Source: Candidatus Electronema nielsenii (lineage in GTDB: Bacteria > Desulfobacterota > Desulfobulbia > Desulfobulbales > Desulfobulbaceae). Taken from it: a stretch of DNA of 27,895 bases. Position 1 is the first letter of the stretch; each line of letters begins with the position of its first letter. Of the stretch, positions 8,403 to 16,738 are shown piece by piece. The notes under the pieces are model-generated. The model ran no database searches. It was not told where the DNA came from and was given only the letters and a program-made list of their open reading frames with translations. A program made the translations under genes and the position numbers. The stretch lies in assembly GCA_026122915.1 (NCBI GenBank), contig JAGIXO010000009.1, positions 1-27,895 on the forward strand, given 5' to 3'.

Positions 8403-9371
8403 TCAGAAAAACAGCCGCCCAAACTGGCAACTGAAGGCTCGGATGAATTCATCTAATTGATCAGCGGGCAGCGCGTTGATGCCTGCCGCTGCCGCCCGTC
8501 CACCGCCGCTGGGAAATTGACGGCAGAGTACGTCTGCGCCGTTGCGGTTGTGCAGCGGCGCACGGACACTGATTCGCAACGTGCTGTCACGGTTTTCGGT
8601 CAGCAAGGCGTGGGCCAACGTAGGTCGTTGTCGTGCCAAGGTGTTAGCGCAAACCCCAGAGACCCGCCGCGCCCATGACTCAGCTGGAAGCTGGAGAACG
8701 CGCCCACCGCGATCTTCATACAGTGGTAGCAAGGACAAGGCGTTGTCCATGTCGCCCTTGTAACCCTCACGTAAGGTTTGCAGAAATTTTGAATCAGCAT
8801 GAAATTCAAGCGGATCGACATAAGCCTGTACGTGAAGGTACAAGGCAACAGGATGAAAAAACAAATCATCGACCGTGTCGCCGTAGCCGTTATAGTTAAG
8901 CAAAATGCCGGTTTCCCGCAGCTGCTCAAGACCTTTTAATCCCAGTCGTTGGGCTAACTGGCAAGCTGCCTCGTCCAAATTGTCGCCAAAGGCACCGACT
9001 GCGGCCCACGCTGCATGTTTGTCTTTCAGCAACCGATTGACAATCAATGAGGTGCAGATCAATGGCTCAAGGTCAATATGAACGGTTAGTCGTTTAGAAA
9101 CAGGTACCTCACCCGCATGATGATGATCGGCATAAAAGACGAGATTGCCAGCCGCTAAGAGCTGTTCGAGAGCGACACGGTTTTTATCTAAAGAAATATC
9201 TAAAACGGTGATGCGGCTGTCTTGAACATCGGTAATCTGTGCCAGCAAAGTGCTGTCTCGCTTTACCCCGCTGATCAACCGCGCTTCTAACTGCGGCTCA
9301 TGCAGGCGTAATTGATGTAAGGCGCAGATGCCATCAGCATCACCATTAAAGACATCAATGCACTTCATCAT
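8403..9371 (-). CDS. DHH-family phosphoesterase
   Basis: A 322-residue cytoplasmic protein of the DHH superfamily (the RecJ, exopolyphosphatase and nanoRNase relatives). The metal-binding motifs are FNGDADGICA near residue 8, LDIS in the 70s, YADHHHAGE (the DHH signature) near 102-110, and the C-terminal DHHA1-like GGGRAAAAG substrate loop. The substrate cannot be told from the sequence: nanoRNA, polyphosphate, cyclic dinucleotides and pAp are all known for the superfamily. The start overlaps the lptD stop by four bases (ATGA), so the two are translationally coupled. A second ATG follows directly after the first. Confidence 0.85.
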   Translation of the reverse strand: MMKCIDVFNGDADGICALHQLRLHEPQLEARLISGVKRDSTLLAQITDVQDSRITVLDISLDKNRVALEQLLAAGNLVFYADHHHAGEVPVSKRLTVHIDLEPLICTSLIVNRLLKDKHAAWAAVGAFGDNLDEAACQLAQRLGLKGLEQLRETGILLNYNGYGDTVDDLFFHPVALYLHVQAYVDPLEFHADSKFLQTLREGYKGDMDNALSLLPLYEDRGGRVLQLPAESWARRVSGVCANTLARQRPTLAHALLTENRDSTLRISVRAPLHNRNGADVLCRQFPSGGGRAAAAGINALPADQLDEFIRAFSCQFGRLFF

Positions 9372-11737
9372 CGGCCCAACAAATCCATGCCAAATGGTGC
9401 GCCGATGTTGGCTAACTGAAACATAATCGTGATCTGCTCGTTGTCAGGAGTAGTCTCTGCACCCAGTTCCACGGCCCAGCACGAGGGATGATAAATCAGT
9501 CGCACCTTCTCTTGAACAGTGACTGAGTCTTCCAAAGATTTTTCCACAGAATAACCTACAGAAAAATCGTACATCAGATTGATCAGCGTGGACAGACGAA
9601 CAGAATTGGTGTCATCTGCGTCCTTGTTCTTATAGTAGAGATAATCAAGAGAAAAAATGTCGCCTCGGTCGCTGAGGTAGTCGCCTTCAGCGTAGTGTTT
9701 GATGAACCCATCGTCATAGACATTCAAATCGGTCTCATACTTCAAGGTCAGATGACGTACCGGGTACCACGCCGTGCGTAACTCAAGAGGAAGAAAAGGC
9801 TCATCCTCAGTCTCGCTGCGGAGGTCATAGCTTTGCTGCAATTTGATGTAGCCATACTCTCGCTCCACTTCTTCTTTGCCTTGCAACCCGGCGAGATAGA
9901 AGAAGTTGTTGATTCCGTAGGTAATCCTGTTCTGATCGCCGAAGCTATCTACGCTATCAAACTGGGGGAGCTTGTCCTGATCGTCATCCGTGACATACGT
10001 GTATTTCAAAAAAGGTCGAAGCGCATGACTCCAACTATCGTTGCTGGCAAGACCGAAATCTTTACGCATCAGCGTGGAAACCTCGGACTCAAAAGAGCCT
10101 AAGAGTCGGTTTTCTGTATCGCTGTTTGCCCAAGTTTGATCACCGTTGCCATCGATGGAATATGCTGTCTCTCTGACTCCGACAGAGGCTGAAGCATCAA
10201 GATGCTGTCCCAGAAGTGGTACTGCCGCTGTTACCTTAGGATACAAATCAAGCCGCTGCGCCCCTACGCCTTCCTCGCGCCAGTAGTTGACATAATCCGT
10301 GTTCCAAGACAGCTCAGTTTTCACTGCATCATAAAGGGACAGGCGACCGTTATGCTTGATTTCTGGTAGCTTCCACAGCGCGGTGGAATCGTTTTCCCCT
10401 GCTTTGAGATCATCAACACCTGCTATGCTGGCCTGAAGAGACATGCCGTTGCCCCATGAACGCAGCGTTCTCAGACTGTTGCTGCGCTGATCCACGGTCT
10501 TGTCTTGAACGCCACGACCAAACTGTTCAAGAAAATAACGATCGCTCATGGTTACGCCCGTGCGACCAAAATCAAATTCGCTTAGGTAGTCGCGGTCGGA
10601 GAGTAAATCAACATCGAGTCGAGTGATCCATTCACCAAAATTTTGATCTGCCTTGCCTCGCAGCCAGTAGCGTTCTTGGTCTGTGTAGGTGTATCTCCCT
10701 TCTGCATCTGCGTCATCAGAGAGGAAATTGCCCATGACCGTGCCTTTATCACCGTGGTCAATCGCATAGCGCATTTCTGCACCTGCCATCAAGCCACGCT
10801 CGGCTAAATAATGTGGATAAAGGGTGATGTCACTGCTGGGTGAGAGGTTGATGAAGAAGGGCAGCTCCATGCCAAAGCCGTTGCGGTCGGATGTGGACAT
10901 GAGCGGAAAAAGAAAGCCGGTCTGCCGGGTATGTTTGGCAGGCAGAATCATGATCGGGGTGTAAAGAACAGGGATATCCTTAATGCGGAAGGTGGCGTGT
11001 TTGAGATAGGCATAGCCGCCATCAGTGATGTCAGTCTCAGCCGCCTTGAAGCTCCATGGCGGAACCTCGCCGTTTTGGAGCTTACAGGTGATGATCCAAC
11101 CGTCCTCGATGTGATACGTGAGTTCGCCGGTCTTCTCGATCACCTTGCCTTCAAAGTGCATATCCTTGTATTGGCCGACAATAACTGCATTCTCAAAAGA
11201 GCCTGTTTCTTGTTTCAGATTGACCGTGCCGCTGTCTGCTTCCAGCTGATCTGGGCCAATTTCGATAAAGACCTTGCCGTTCACCTGAACTGTACCCGCA
11301 TCCATGTTGTAAAGCATCCGGTCAGCCTTGACCGTAGTCATAACCGTGGACACTGAGACTTGCTCTGGTACCGCTGCTGCATTGTCACTGATTTGAGGTA
11401 TTGCTTTGGATACGGCAAGCCGGTCTCCGCCTGCTGTTTGACTCTTTTCTTGCGCCGGTGCCGGAGCTGCTGTCACTGCTTCGTTAGCCTCACCGAGCAA
11501 ATCATTCCAGCTGTTCTTTGGGTTGACTTTTTTACCGGTCGTCTTCTGAATCTTGGTTAGCTCAACATGACCTTCAGCCACGATCCGGGCGGGATTTTCC
11601 ATCCGGGTCAATTTATCGGCATTGATCTCCCATTGCAGGGCGTTGACAGATTCTGCCGCCGCTGCTGCCGGATGCAACGCGGAAACAACGCAGCAGACCA
11701 GCGTGGCCGCCGGAAAAAGATATCTTTGGGAATGCAC
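9368..11737 (-). CDS. lptD: LPS-assembly outer-membrane protein LptD
   Basis: Outer-membrane barrel that, with LptE, receives lipopolysaccharide from the periplasmic bridge and puts it on the cell surface. 789 residues, the usual size. It has a signal peptide (ALHPAAAAAES cleavage region) and an N-terminal OstA/LptA-like beta-jellyroll (~30-220), interrupted at ~65-135 by an Ala/Gln-rich linker. The conserved barrel entry is FRIKDIPVLYTPIMILPAK followed by R-TGFLFP, and the C-terminal barrel has YHPSCWAVELGAE near the end. Cys218 and Cys753 match the positions of the interdomain disulfide in E. coli LptD, although only one such pair is present instead of two. The start is GTG with GGAG upstream. 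It is first in the lptD-DHH-mltB operon. Confidence 0.93.
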   Translation of the reverse strand: MHSQRYLFPAATLVCCVVSALHPAAAAAESVNALQWEINADKLTRMENPARIVAEGHVELTKIQKTTGKKVNPKNSWNDLLGEANEAVTAAPAPAQEKSQTAGGDRLAVSKAIPQISDNAAAVPEQVSVSTVMTTVKADRMLYNMDAGTVQVNGKVFIEIGPDQLEADSGTVNLKQETGSFENAVIVGQYKDMHFEGKVIEKTGELTYHIEDGWIITCKLQNGEVPPWSFKAAETDITDGGYAYLKHATFRIKDIPVLYTPIMILPAKHTRQTGFLFPLMSTSDRNGFGMELPFFINLSPSSDITLYPHYLAERGLMAGAEMRYAIDHGDKGTVMGNFLSDDADAEGRYTYTDQERYWLRGKADQNFGEWITRLDVDLLSDRDYLSEFDFGRTGVTMSDRYFLEQFGRGVQDKTVDQRSNSLRTLRSWGNGMSLQASIAGVDDLKAGENDSTALWKLPEIKHNGRLSLYDAVKTELSWNTDYVNYWREEGVGAQRLDLYPKVTAAVPLLGQHLDASASVGVRETAYSIDGNGDQTWANSDTENRLLGSFESEVSTLMRKDFGLASNDSWSHALRPFLKYTYVTDDDQDKLPQFDSVDSFGDQNRITYGINNFFYLAGLQGKEEVEREYGYIKLQQSYDLRSETEDEPFLPLELRTAWYPVRHLTLKYETDLNVYDDGFIKHYAEGDYLSDRGDIFSLDYLYYKNKDADDTNSVRLSTLINLMYDFSVGYSVEKSLEDSVTVQEKVRLIYHPSCWAVELGAETTPDNEQITIMFQLANIGAPFGMDLLGR

Positions 11738-11810
11738 CTTGACGCGCTCCTGTAATGTATTCTAAAAGGGAAGGGAAAACTTGCAGTTCAGAACGGCTGA
11801 TTCAGTCTCA

Positions 11811-11839
11811 AACTTACGCTTCTACCCCCCTTGTGTCAA
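11811..11839 (-). promoter_or_regulatory. Candidate lptD promoter
   Basis: On the minus strand TTGACA (11839-11834) is followed after exactly 17 bases by TAAGTT (11816-11811). The -35 lies in a small dyad, CCCTTG-TGT-CAAGGG at 11828-11842, which could be an operator. The -10 is weak. Confidence 0.35.
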
Positions 11840-11883
11840 GGGAAAAGGCGCGGGGAGCGAAGCGGTCGCCACGCAGTTTGCCC

Positions 11884-11912
11884 TTGCGTAAAACCGGATT
11901 TTCTTTTATACA
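11884..11912 (+). promoter_or_regulatory. Candidate promoter for the radical SAM-RNase E/G genes
   Basis: TTGCGT at 11884-11889, 17 bases, then TATACA at 11907-11912, about 100 bases upstream of the radical SAM start. It is divergent to the lptD promoter. The 272-base gap 11738-12009 shows no gene. Confidence 0.35.
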
Positions 11913-12009
11913 GCAAGGTATTGCGCAGCATGATTTTGGACGTTCAACCTAATCCTTTGCACGGTGAGTCTTTCAGCGGGAGCGGTTTCCGCATCTCCGC
12001 AGTGTTCCT

Positions 12010-13017
12010 ATGAACTACATATTTGGCCCGGTCAACTCTCGACGGCTCGGACGTTCGCTGGGTATTGATCTCTTCCGGGAAAAAATCTGCTCCCTTAACT
12101 GCATCTACTGCGAAGTGGGAGCTACGACCTGCTTGACTTGCAAGCGGGCCGAATACGCTCCGACAGCGGATATTATCTCGGAAATAGACACATTTTGTGG
12201 TCAAGCAGAGCGGGCTGCCGAGCTGGATTTTGTTACGGTCACGGCCAGCGGCGAGCCAACTCTGCATTCTTCGTTAGGCATCATCATTGCCCATCTGAAA
12301 AAGACCACGGCGAAACCCGTGGCCGTGCTGACTAACGGCACCTTGCTCTGGGATGCACACGTGCGGCAGGAACTATCTGCGGCGGATGTGGTCATTCCCT
12401 CGTTAGATTCGGCCTTACCCACTGGTTTTAGGAAGATCGACCGACCGGCTACGTGCCTTGATCTGAAAGAAATTATCAAGGGGCTGATTGTCTTCTCCAA
12501 CGAGTTTCACGGGCAAATTTGGTTGGAAGTTCTTTTTGCCCAAGGAATCAACGACTCAGACGAGGAAGTAGCGGCTCTTTGCCAAGCCGCCGCACAGATG
12601 CGGATAGATCGCATCCAGCTCAACACGGTGATTCGGCCTCCGCTGGAGCCGTTTGCCCGGCCTTTGATGCAAGCCCGGATGGAGGCGATTGCCACGGAGT
12701 TTCTCCGGCATAACCCCGCCCGGCCTGTAGATATTTTATCCGGCGGCGCGGCGCAGGAGGAGAGCCGAGCAGCAGGGCAGAAGAATTGTTTTGATCTTGA
12801 CAACGCCGCCGACTGGCAGGCTTTACAGGACGAGATTGTCGAAATGCTGAAACGGCGGCCTTGCACGGCTGCCGATATAAACCGCGTCTTCCATGCGGGA
12901 GGGGCGGACAGGGTTGAGCAGTTGCTTGACGCGCTGATCCGGGACGGTCTGCTGCACAAGCGGATTCACAACGGCAGGCTCTATTATCAGATAGGTCCAG
13001 ATGAAGCGCATTCATGA
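12010..13017 (+). CDS. Radical SAM protein of the COG0731 (wybutosine-synthase-like) group
   Basis: A 335-residue iron-sulfur enzyme that would cleave S-adenosylmethionine to a 5'-deoxyadenosyl radical. It starts YIFGPVNSRRLGRSLGIDL, typical of the COG0731 group, followed by the cluster motif CSLNCIYCE (CxxxCxxC) at about residues 27-34. TVTASGEPTLH is the SAM-binding GEPTL-type motif and LTNGTLL follows. A C-terminal winged-helix-like tail (~270-330: RRPCTAADINRVFHAGGADR...DGLLHKRIHNGRLYY) resembles a DNA/RNA-binding domain. The group includes archaeal tRNA-modifying enzymes, but the bacterial members have no settled substrate. No clear ribosome site precedes the ATG; the N-terminal homology fixes the start. 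Confidence 0.85.
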   Translation: MNYIFGPVNSRRLGRSLGIDLFREKICSLNCIYCEVGATTCLTCKRAEYAPTADIISEIDTFCGQAERAAELDFVTVTASGEPTLHSSLGIIIAHLKKTTAKPVAVLTNGTLLWDAHVRQELSAADVVIPSLDSALPTGFRKIDRPATCLDLKEIIKGLIVFSNEFHGQIWLEVLFAQGINDSDEEVAALCQAAAQMRIDRIQLNTVIRPPLEPFARPLMQARMEAIATEFLRHNPARPVDILSGGAAQEESRAAGQKNCFDLDNAADWQALQDEIVEMLKRRPCTAADINRVFHAGGADRVEQLLDALIRDGLLHKRIHNGRLYYQIGPDEAHS

Positions 13018-13058
13018 GCAGCTGCTTGCATTGTTTACTTTTATCAGGATGTTGAATT

Positions 13059-15311
13059 ATGACCGATGAAGCGGAGAAAACCGCTGGAGATCAGCAGGAA
13101 AAAAAGGTGCGCAAAGTAAGCACTGGAGCATGGTGGAAAAGCGGGGGCGCGGAGCAGGAGGCAAAGGAGGCGGTAAAGGAGGAACCGCTACCAGAGAAAA
13201 AAGCTCCCCGAAAGAGAACACCGCGCAAAAAGAAGACCGAGGAACCAACAGCAGAAGCTGTACCTCTTACCCCGGAGAGTGCCGCGCCTGAGGCGACTGA
13301 ATCAGTGGACTTTTTGCATACGCCGCATAGTGCAGCGATACAGCCAACAGGTCGGACACCGAGGTCCGCCCCTACACCACGCAGGGCGGCATCTTCCGTA
13401 GGGGCAGGTCCCCGTGCCTGCCCTGCTTCTGCAAAAGGTTTAGTAAAGGAAGAGCAGCCCCAGTCGCCGCCCGTGCCAGCAAACGCTGTACTTGAATCTA
13501 CTGCTGTCGATGAGGAGGTAACGGCGGAAACAGCAGCAGCCACGTCGGAAGAAAATAAAGAACTGCCTGCCAAGAAGAAGCGACCCCGGCGGCGCGGCAA
13601 AAAAAAGACTGAGGAAGTACCGCAGGAAAACCCGACGACTGCCGAGACAGTATCGGCGGTGCTGGGTACCACTGCTGGAGAACCAAGCCAGCGAAAGAAA
13701 CGGCCTGACCGTCACAGTCAGCGCAGCAGAGTAGAAGAGGATGATGACTCTGATGAAGTGCTGGATGATGAGCCGTTAGAGACAGAGAGCAGCGGAGAGC
13801 GCGGCAAAAAGGTCTGCGCCAAGCTGTTAATCAACGCTGAGGAGCCTGAGGAATGCCGCATCGCCATTGTTGAAAATGGGCGGTTAGAATCCTTCCATGT
13901 CACCACGGCGGTGCAAGAACGCACCAAGAACAACATTTACAAAGGCCGAATCGTCTCTATCGAGGCTAATCTTCAAGCTGCTTTTGTTGAAATCGGTACG
14001 GGTCGCAACGGCTTCCTACCTTTCAGTGATATTCATCCTGAATACTACAAAGAAGACATCAGCGAGCAAAGCCGCACCCTGATCCGTCAGCAGCAATGGC
14101 GGAAGCTCAAGATTGAGGATGTGATCAACAAGGGCCAGGAAGTGCTGGTGCAGGTAGTTAAAGAAGTGACCGGCAACAAGGGCGCGAACATGACGACCTT
14201 TCTTTCGCTGCCGGGCCGTTGTCTTGTCCTCATGCCGGGTAGTGACAGCACGGGCATTTCTCGCAAGATTTCTGGCGAAGAGCGGCGGAGTGAGCTGCGG
14301 CAGCTGATGGTTGGTCTCAGTCTGCCAGAAGGCATCGGCTACATCATCCGCACCGCCAGCGCCGAAATCACTAAGGTAGCCTTAGAGGAAGACCTCGCCC
14401 ATCTTCTCAGTTTGTGGAGTGAGATCAAGCAGCGCGGCCAGACCTTGCCTTCGCCTGCCTTGGTGTATGAGGATCAGGATACCGTTGTTCGTTTCTTGCG
14501 TGATCATTTCGTGCCAGAGATTCAGGAAATCATTGTGGATACGCAAGATTCCTACGATCAAGTAGCCAGATTTGTTGCTACTCTCCCTGAACGGCAACGC
14601 AAGGTACAAGTCAAGCTGCATCGGGGTGCAAAGCCGATCTTTAACCAGCACAGCATTGAGGAGCAGATTGAGTCGATTTACCAGCCACAGGTACAGCTCC
14701 CGTCGGGCGGCTCGATTGTTATTGATCCCACCGAAGCATTAGTTGCCATTGACGTGAACTCAGGCCGCACCTCACAGAAAGGTGATTTTGACAAATCCAT
14801 CTTCCTCGCCAACATGGAGGCGGCAGATGAACTGACCCGTCAGCTGCGTCTGCGTGATCTGGGTGGCTTGATTGTGGTGGATTTCATCGATATGCGGAAC
14901 AATACCCATATCAAAGAAGTAGAGCGGCAGGTCAAGAACGCGATGAAACGGGATAAGGCTAAAGTTGATATCAGCCGTATTTCTCGCTTTGGCTTGATGC
15001 AGATTTCTCGGCAAAAGATGGGCGCACCCATCGAAAAGGGCAGCTATAACTGCTGCGAATACTGCGGTGGGCGGGGCGTAATCCGCTCAGTAGAGACGTT
15101 GGCCCTGTATTATTTGCGGCGCATTCAAACCGGTGTGAGCCGCAAGAAAGTGCGGCGGGTAGAAGCACGTCTTCCTTTGGAGGTCGGCCAATATCTGCTC
15201 AACAAGAAGCGGATGGAGATTAACGAATTAGAGAGCAAGCATCAGGCAGCTATTGAAATCCTGCTCTGCCCGGACATGAAACCCGGTGACAATAAGATTG
15301 ATTTTATCTGA
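13059..15311 (+). CDS. rng: Ribonuclease E/G with long N-terminal extension
   Basis: Endoribonuclease for mRNA decay and rRNA processing. Residues 1-250 are a charged, low-complexity extension with basic (KKRPRRRGKKK) and acidic patches, probably for RNA or partner binding. An S1 RNA-binding domain starts at about 290 (NIYKGRIVSIEANLQAAFVEIG). The DNase I-like catalytic core has Asp565 in AIDVNSGR and Asp608 in VVDFIDM, 43 residues apart like Asp303 and Asp346 in E. coli RNase E. Cys666 and Cys669 form the zinc-link, again at the E. coli spacing. There is no long C-terminal degradosome scaffold, so the core resembles RNase G (the symbol is a best guess between rng and rne). An in-frame palindromic insertion lies in residues ~96-125. 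Confidence 0.93.
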   Translation: MTDEAEKTAGDQQEKKVRKVSTGAWWKSGGAEQEAKEAVKEEPLPEKKAPRKRTPRKKKTEEPTAEAVPLTPESAAPEATESVDFLHTPHSAAIQPTGRTPRSAPTPRRAASSVGAGPRACPASAKGLVKEEQPQSPPVPANAVLESTAVDEEVTAETAAATSEENKELPAKKKRPRRRGKKKTEEVPQENPTTAETVSAVLGTTAGEPSQRKKRPDRHSQRSRVEEDDDSDEVLDDEPLETESSGERGKKVCAKLLINAEEPEECRIAIVENGRLESFHVTTAVQERTKNNIYKGRIVSIEANLQAAFVEIGTGRNGFLPFSDIHPEYYKEDISEQSRTLIRQQQWRKLKIEDVINKGQEVLVQVVKEVTGNKGANMTTFLSLPGRCLVLMPGSDSTGISRKISGEERRSELRQLMVGLSLPEGIGYIIRTASAEITKVALEEDLAHLLSLWSEIKQRGQTLPSPALVYEDQDTVVRFLRDHFVPEIQEIIVDTQDSYDQVARFVATLPERQRKVQVKLHRGAKPIFNQHSIEEQIESIYQPQVQLPSGGSIVIDPTEALVAIDVNSGRTSQKGDFDKSIFLANMEAADELTRQLRLRDLGGLIVVDFIDMRNNTHIKEVERQVKNAMKRDKAKVDISRISRFGLMQISRQKMGAPIEKGSYNCCEYCGGRGVIRSVETLALYYLRRIQTGVSRKKVRRVEARLPLEVGQYLLNKKRMEINELESKHQAAIEILLCPDMKPGDNKIDFI
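13345..13430. repeat. In-frame palindromic repeat element inside the RNase E/G gene
   Basis: The GC-rich stretch contains nested inverted repeats: GCCCCTAC (13368-13375) with GTAGGGGC (13398-13405), GGGCAGG (13402-13408) with CCTGCCC (13417-13423), and CGGAC (13353-13357) with GTCCG (13364-13368). It is translated as an Arg/Pro/Ser-rich piece including VGAGPRACPA, unlike the Glu/Lys/Ala sequence around it. This resembles small palindromic elements that insert in-frame into bacterial genes, as first described in Rickettsia. Confidence 0.6.
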
Positions 15312-15317
15312 GGTAAC

Positions 15318-15346
15318 CCGCAGCAGGCAGTTTTGTTCTGCTGCGG
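15318..15346 (+). terminator. Hairpin terminator after RNase E/G
   Basis: CCGCAGCA (15318-15325) pairs with TGCTGCGG (15339-15346), seven bases after the stop codon. It is followed only by TCTCTT, so it is weaker than the other terminators here. Confidence 0.55.
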
Positions 15347-15350
15347 TCTC

Positions 15351-15379
15351 TTGACAAATCAGCGGGCAAGAGGTAATGT
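15351..15379 (+). promoter_or_regulatory. Candidate tRNA-Leu promoter
   Basis: A consensus TTGACA at 15351-15356 and TAATGT at 15374-15379 are 17 bases apart. The -10 ends eight bases before the tRNA, the expected distance for a tRNA gene with a very short leader. Confidence 0.55.
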
Positions 15380-15387
15380 TCGCTGAA

Positions 15388-15475
15388 GCCCGGATGGCGG
15401 AACAGGTAGACGCAAGGGACTTAAAATCCCTCGGTTCTTGTAACTGTACGAGTTCGATTCTCGTTCCGGGCACCA
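15388..15475 (+). tRNA. tRNA-Leu (anticodon UAA)
   Basis: An 88-base class II tRNA with encoded CCA. The acceptor stem GCCCGGA pairs with TCCGGGC, followed by ACCA at 15472-15475. The anticodon stem AGGGA/TCCCT encloses the loop CTTAAAA with anticodon TAA at 15422-15424. A long variable arm follows, as expected for leucine, then the T-loop GTTCGATTC. It reads UUA codons. The gene is intact, although a mobile element with its integrase starts about 115 bases downstream, so it is the probable integration site. Confidence 0.97.
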
Positions 15476-15588
15476 GTAAATTCAAAGGGTTGCGGCCAGA
15501 AGGCGGCAACCCTTTTTCTTTTGATTTTTCCCGTCTGTGTAATTCCTGTGTAATCGTGCCAAGGAAAGGTTGGAACATTTTTTCTGTT
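15455..15588. other. Probable left attachment site (attL) of the integrated element
   Basis: Tyrosine integrases often recombine in tRNA 3' ends and restore the tRNA, and here an integrase gene is transcribed towards the tRNA-Leu 3' end. In the gap, the nine-base direct repeat CTGTGTAAT occurs at 15535-15543 and 15546-15554 (11 bases apart), a layout that fits integrase arm-binding sites. The matching right end is not in the window, so the core cannot be delimited. The attL call is inference. Confidence 0.5.
15484..15517 (+). terminator. Intrinsic terminator after tRNA-Leu
   Basis: AAAGGGTTGC (15484-15493) pairs with GCAACCCTTT (15506-15515), followed by more T residues. It would end the tRNA transcript. 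Confidence 0.85.
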
Positions 15589-16727
15589 TTATACCGCAGA
15601 CTTATACCTTCTTTCCAGCACGTCCATAGCGGCCTGAATATGCTCCCCGTTTTGGTGGCTGTACCGGGCCACCATCTGCAAGGTTTTATGCCCTGAAATC
15701 CTCTGAACAGTAGGCAGGTCAACTCCGGCTTGAACAAGATGAGTTATGGCCGTATGCCGCAAAGTATGCGGCACAACCTGCTTTGGATCAAGCCCGGCAG
15801 CTTTCACCACATCCCGGAAGGCGTGTTCGGGCCACTTGATATGACCGCATTCTGACAAAGCGGAAGGAAAAAGCCATTCCTGCCCCGGTTGAGCTGTCTT
15901 CAAAATCTCAGCCAGATATTCAGCCAGATTCTTTGTGATGGGCTGCTCCCGTGCGCCAGCTTGGCCTGCGGAATGAAGATGATCCGCCGTTGCAGGTCAA
16001 CATGCTCAAGGCGGATGGAAAGTATTTCTGAACGCCGCATGGATGTTTCCAGAGCAATCCTGATGAAAGGATAAATGAACGCGCTTTGGTGCTCCGCCGC
16101 CTTTTTCAGCAGCTCTGCTGCCTGCGCAGCAGTGAGATAGACCATCCTGCCGCCATCCTCTTTCAGGCGGTTTATCTTGGCCGGGCGGCGGTCAATCCAT
16201 TTCCATTCAACCGCCTTGGAAAACAGATGCGACAGCGCGGCCAACTCCCGGTTGATGGTTCCGTTTGTCACTCCTTCCTCTTTCCTGCTCTTCTTAAACC
16301 GTTCAAGATCAAAGGCGGCAATGCTGGAAAGCGGCTTATCCTTGAAGAAGGGCGACAGATGCAGCCGGAGCCGCTGCTCCTTTTTTTTCAAATCCTTGCC
16401 GCCTTCTTTTTCCAGCTTGATCAGATATTTTTCCGCCGCTTCCCGGAAGCCAAGGGCAACCTTCCTTCCCTTTGGGAGATTGAGCCTTCCTTTCCGTGCC
16501 TCTGTCCGGGCCTGCTCAATAAAATCTTCAGCCTGACTTCTGGTGACTCCTTCGGATTCCTTGCCGACAATACGGTGAACCCGGATGCCGTCAACCATGA
16601 CATTAACCGCATAGCGGCCATCGCCGTCCGGCAGCCGCTCAAAAGATATGCCGTGCTCTTGCAGCTTGTCGCCGGGAACTGTCTTGCGGATGTTGATCCG
16701 GGTGAGCTTCTGGAATTTCAGGGCCAT
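15589..16727 (-). CDS. int: Tyrosine recombinase (integrase) split by a one-base frameshift
   Basis: Site-specific recombinase that would integrate and excise the element at the tRNA-Leu gene. The N-terminal part (16727 down to ~15960) has an arm/core-binding region and the first catalytic Arg231 in TSMRRSEIL. The rest lies in another frame (to 15589) and has HTLRHTAITHL (His, second Arg) and GHKTLQMVARYSH (His and the Tyr nucleophile). All five active-site residues exist, but the frames are joined only if one base is restored near 15959-15963; then the text reads on as AGAREQPITKNLAEYLAEIL. The full product would be about 380 residues. This is either a real inactivation or a sequencing error, as also suspected in leuS. 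AGGAGG lies before the ATG, overlapping the end of the RHH gene 11 bases away, so the two are an operon. Confidence 0.9.
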
Positions 16728-16738
16728 GCTGGAACCTC

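Noticed and set aside
10931..11356. 141-codon frame antisense to lptD
   Set aside because: Shadow frame; no family pattern and no upstream signals.
15228..15737. 169-codon minus-strand frame over the tRNA-Leu gene
   Set aside because: It crosses the RNase E/G end, the tRNA and two terminators; chance opening.
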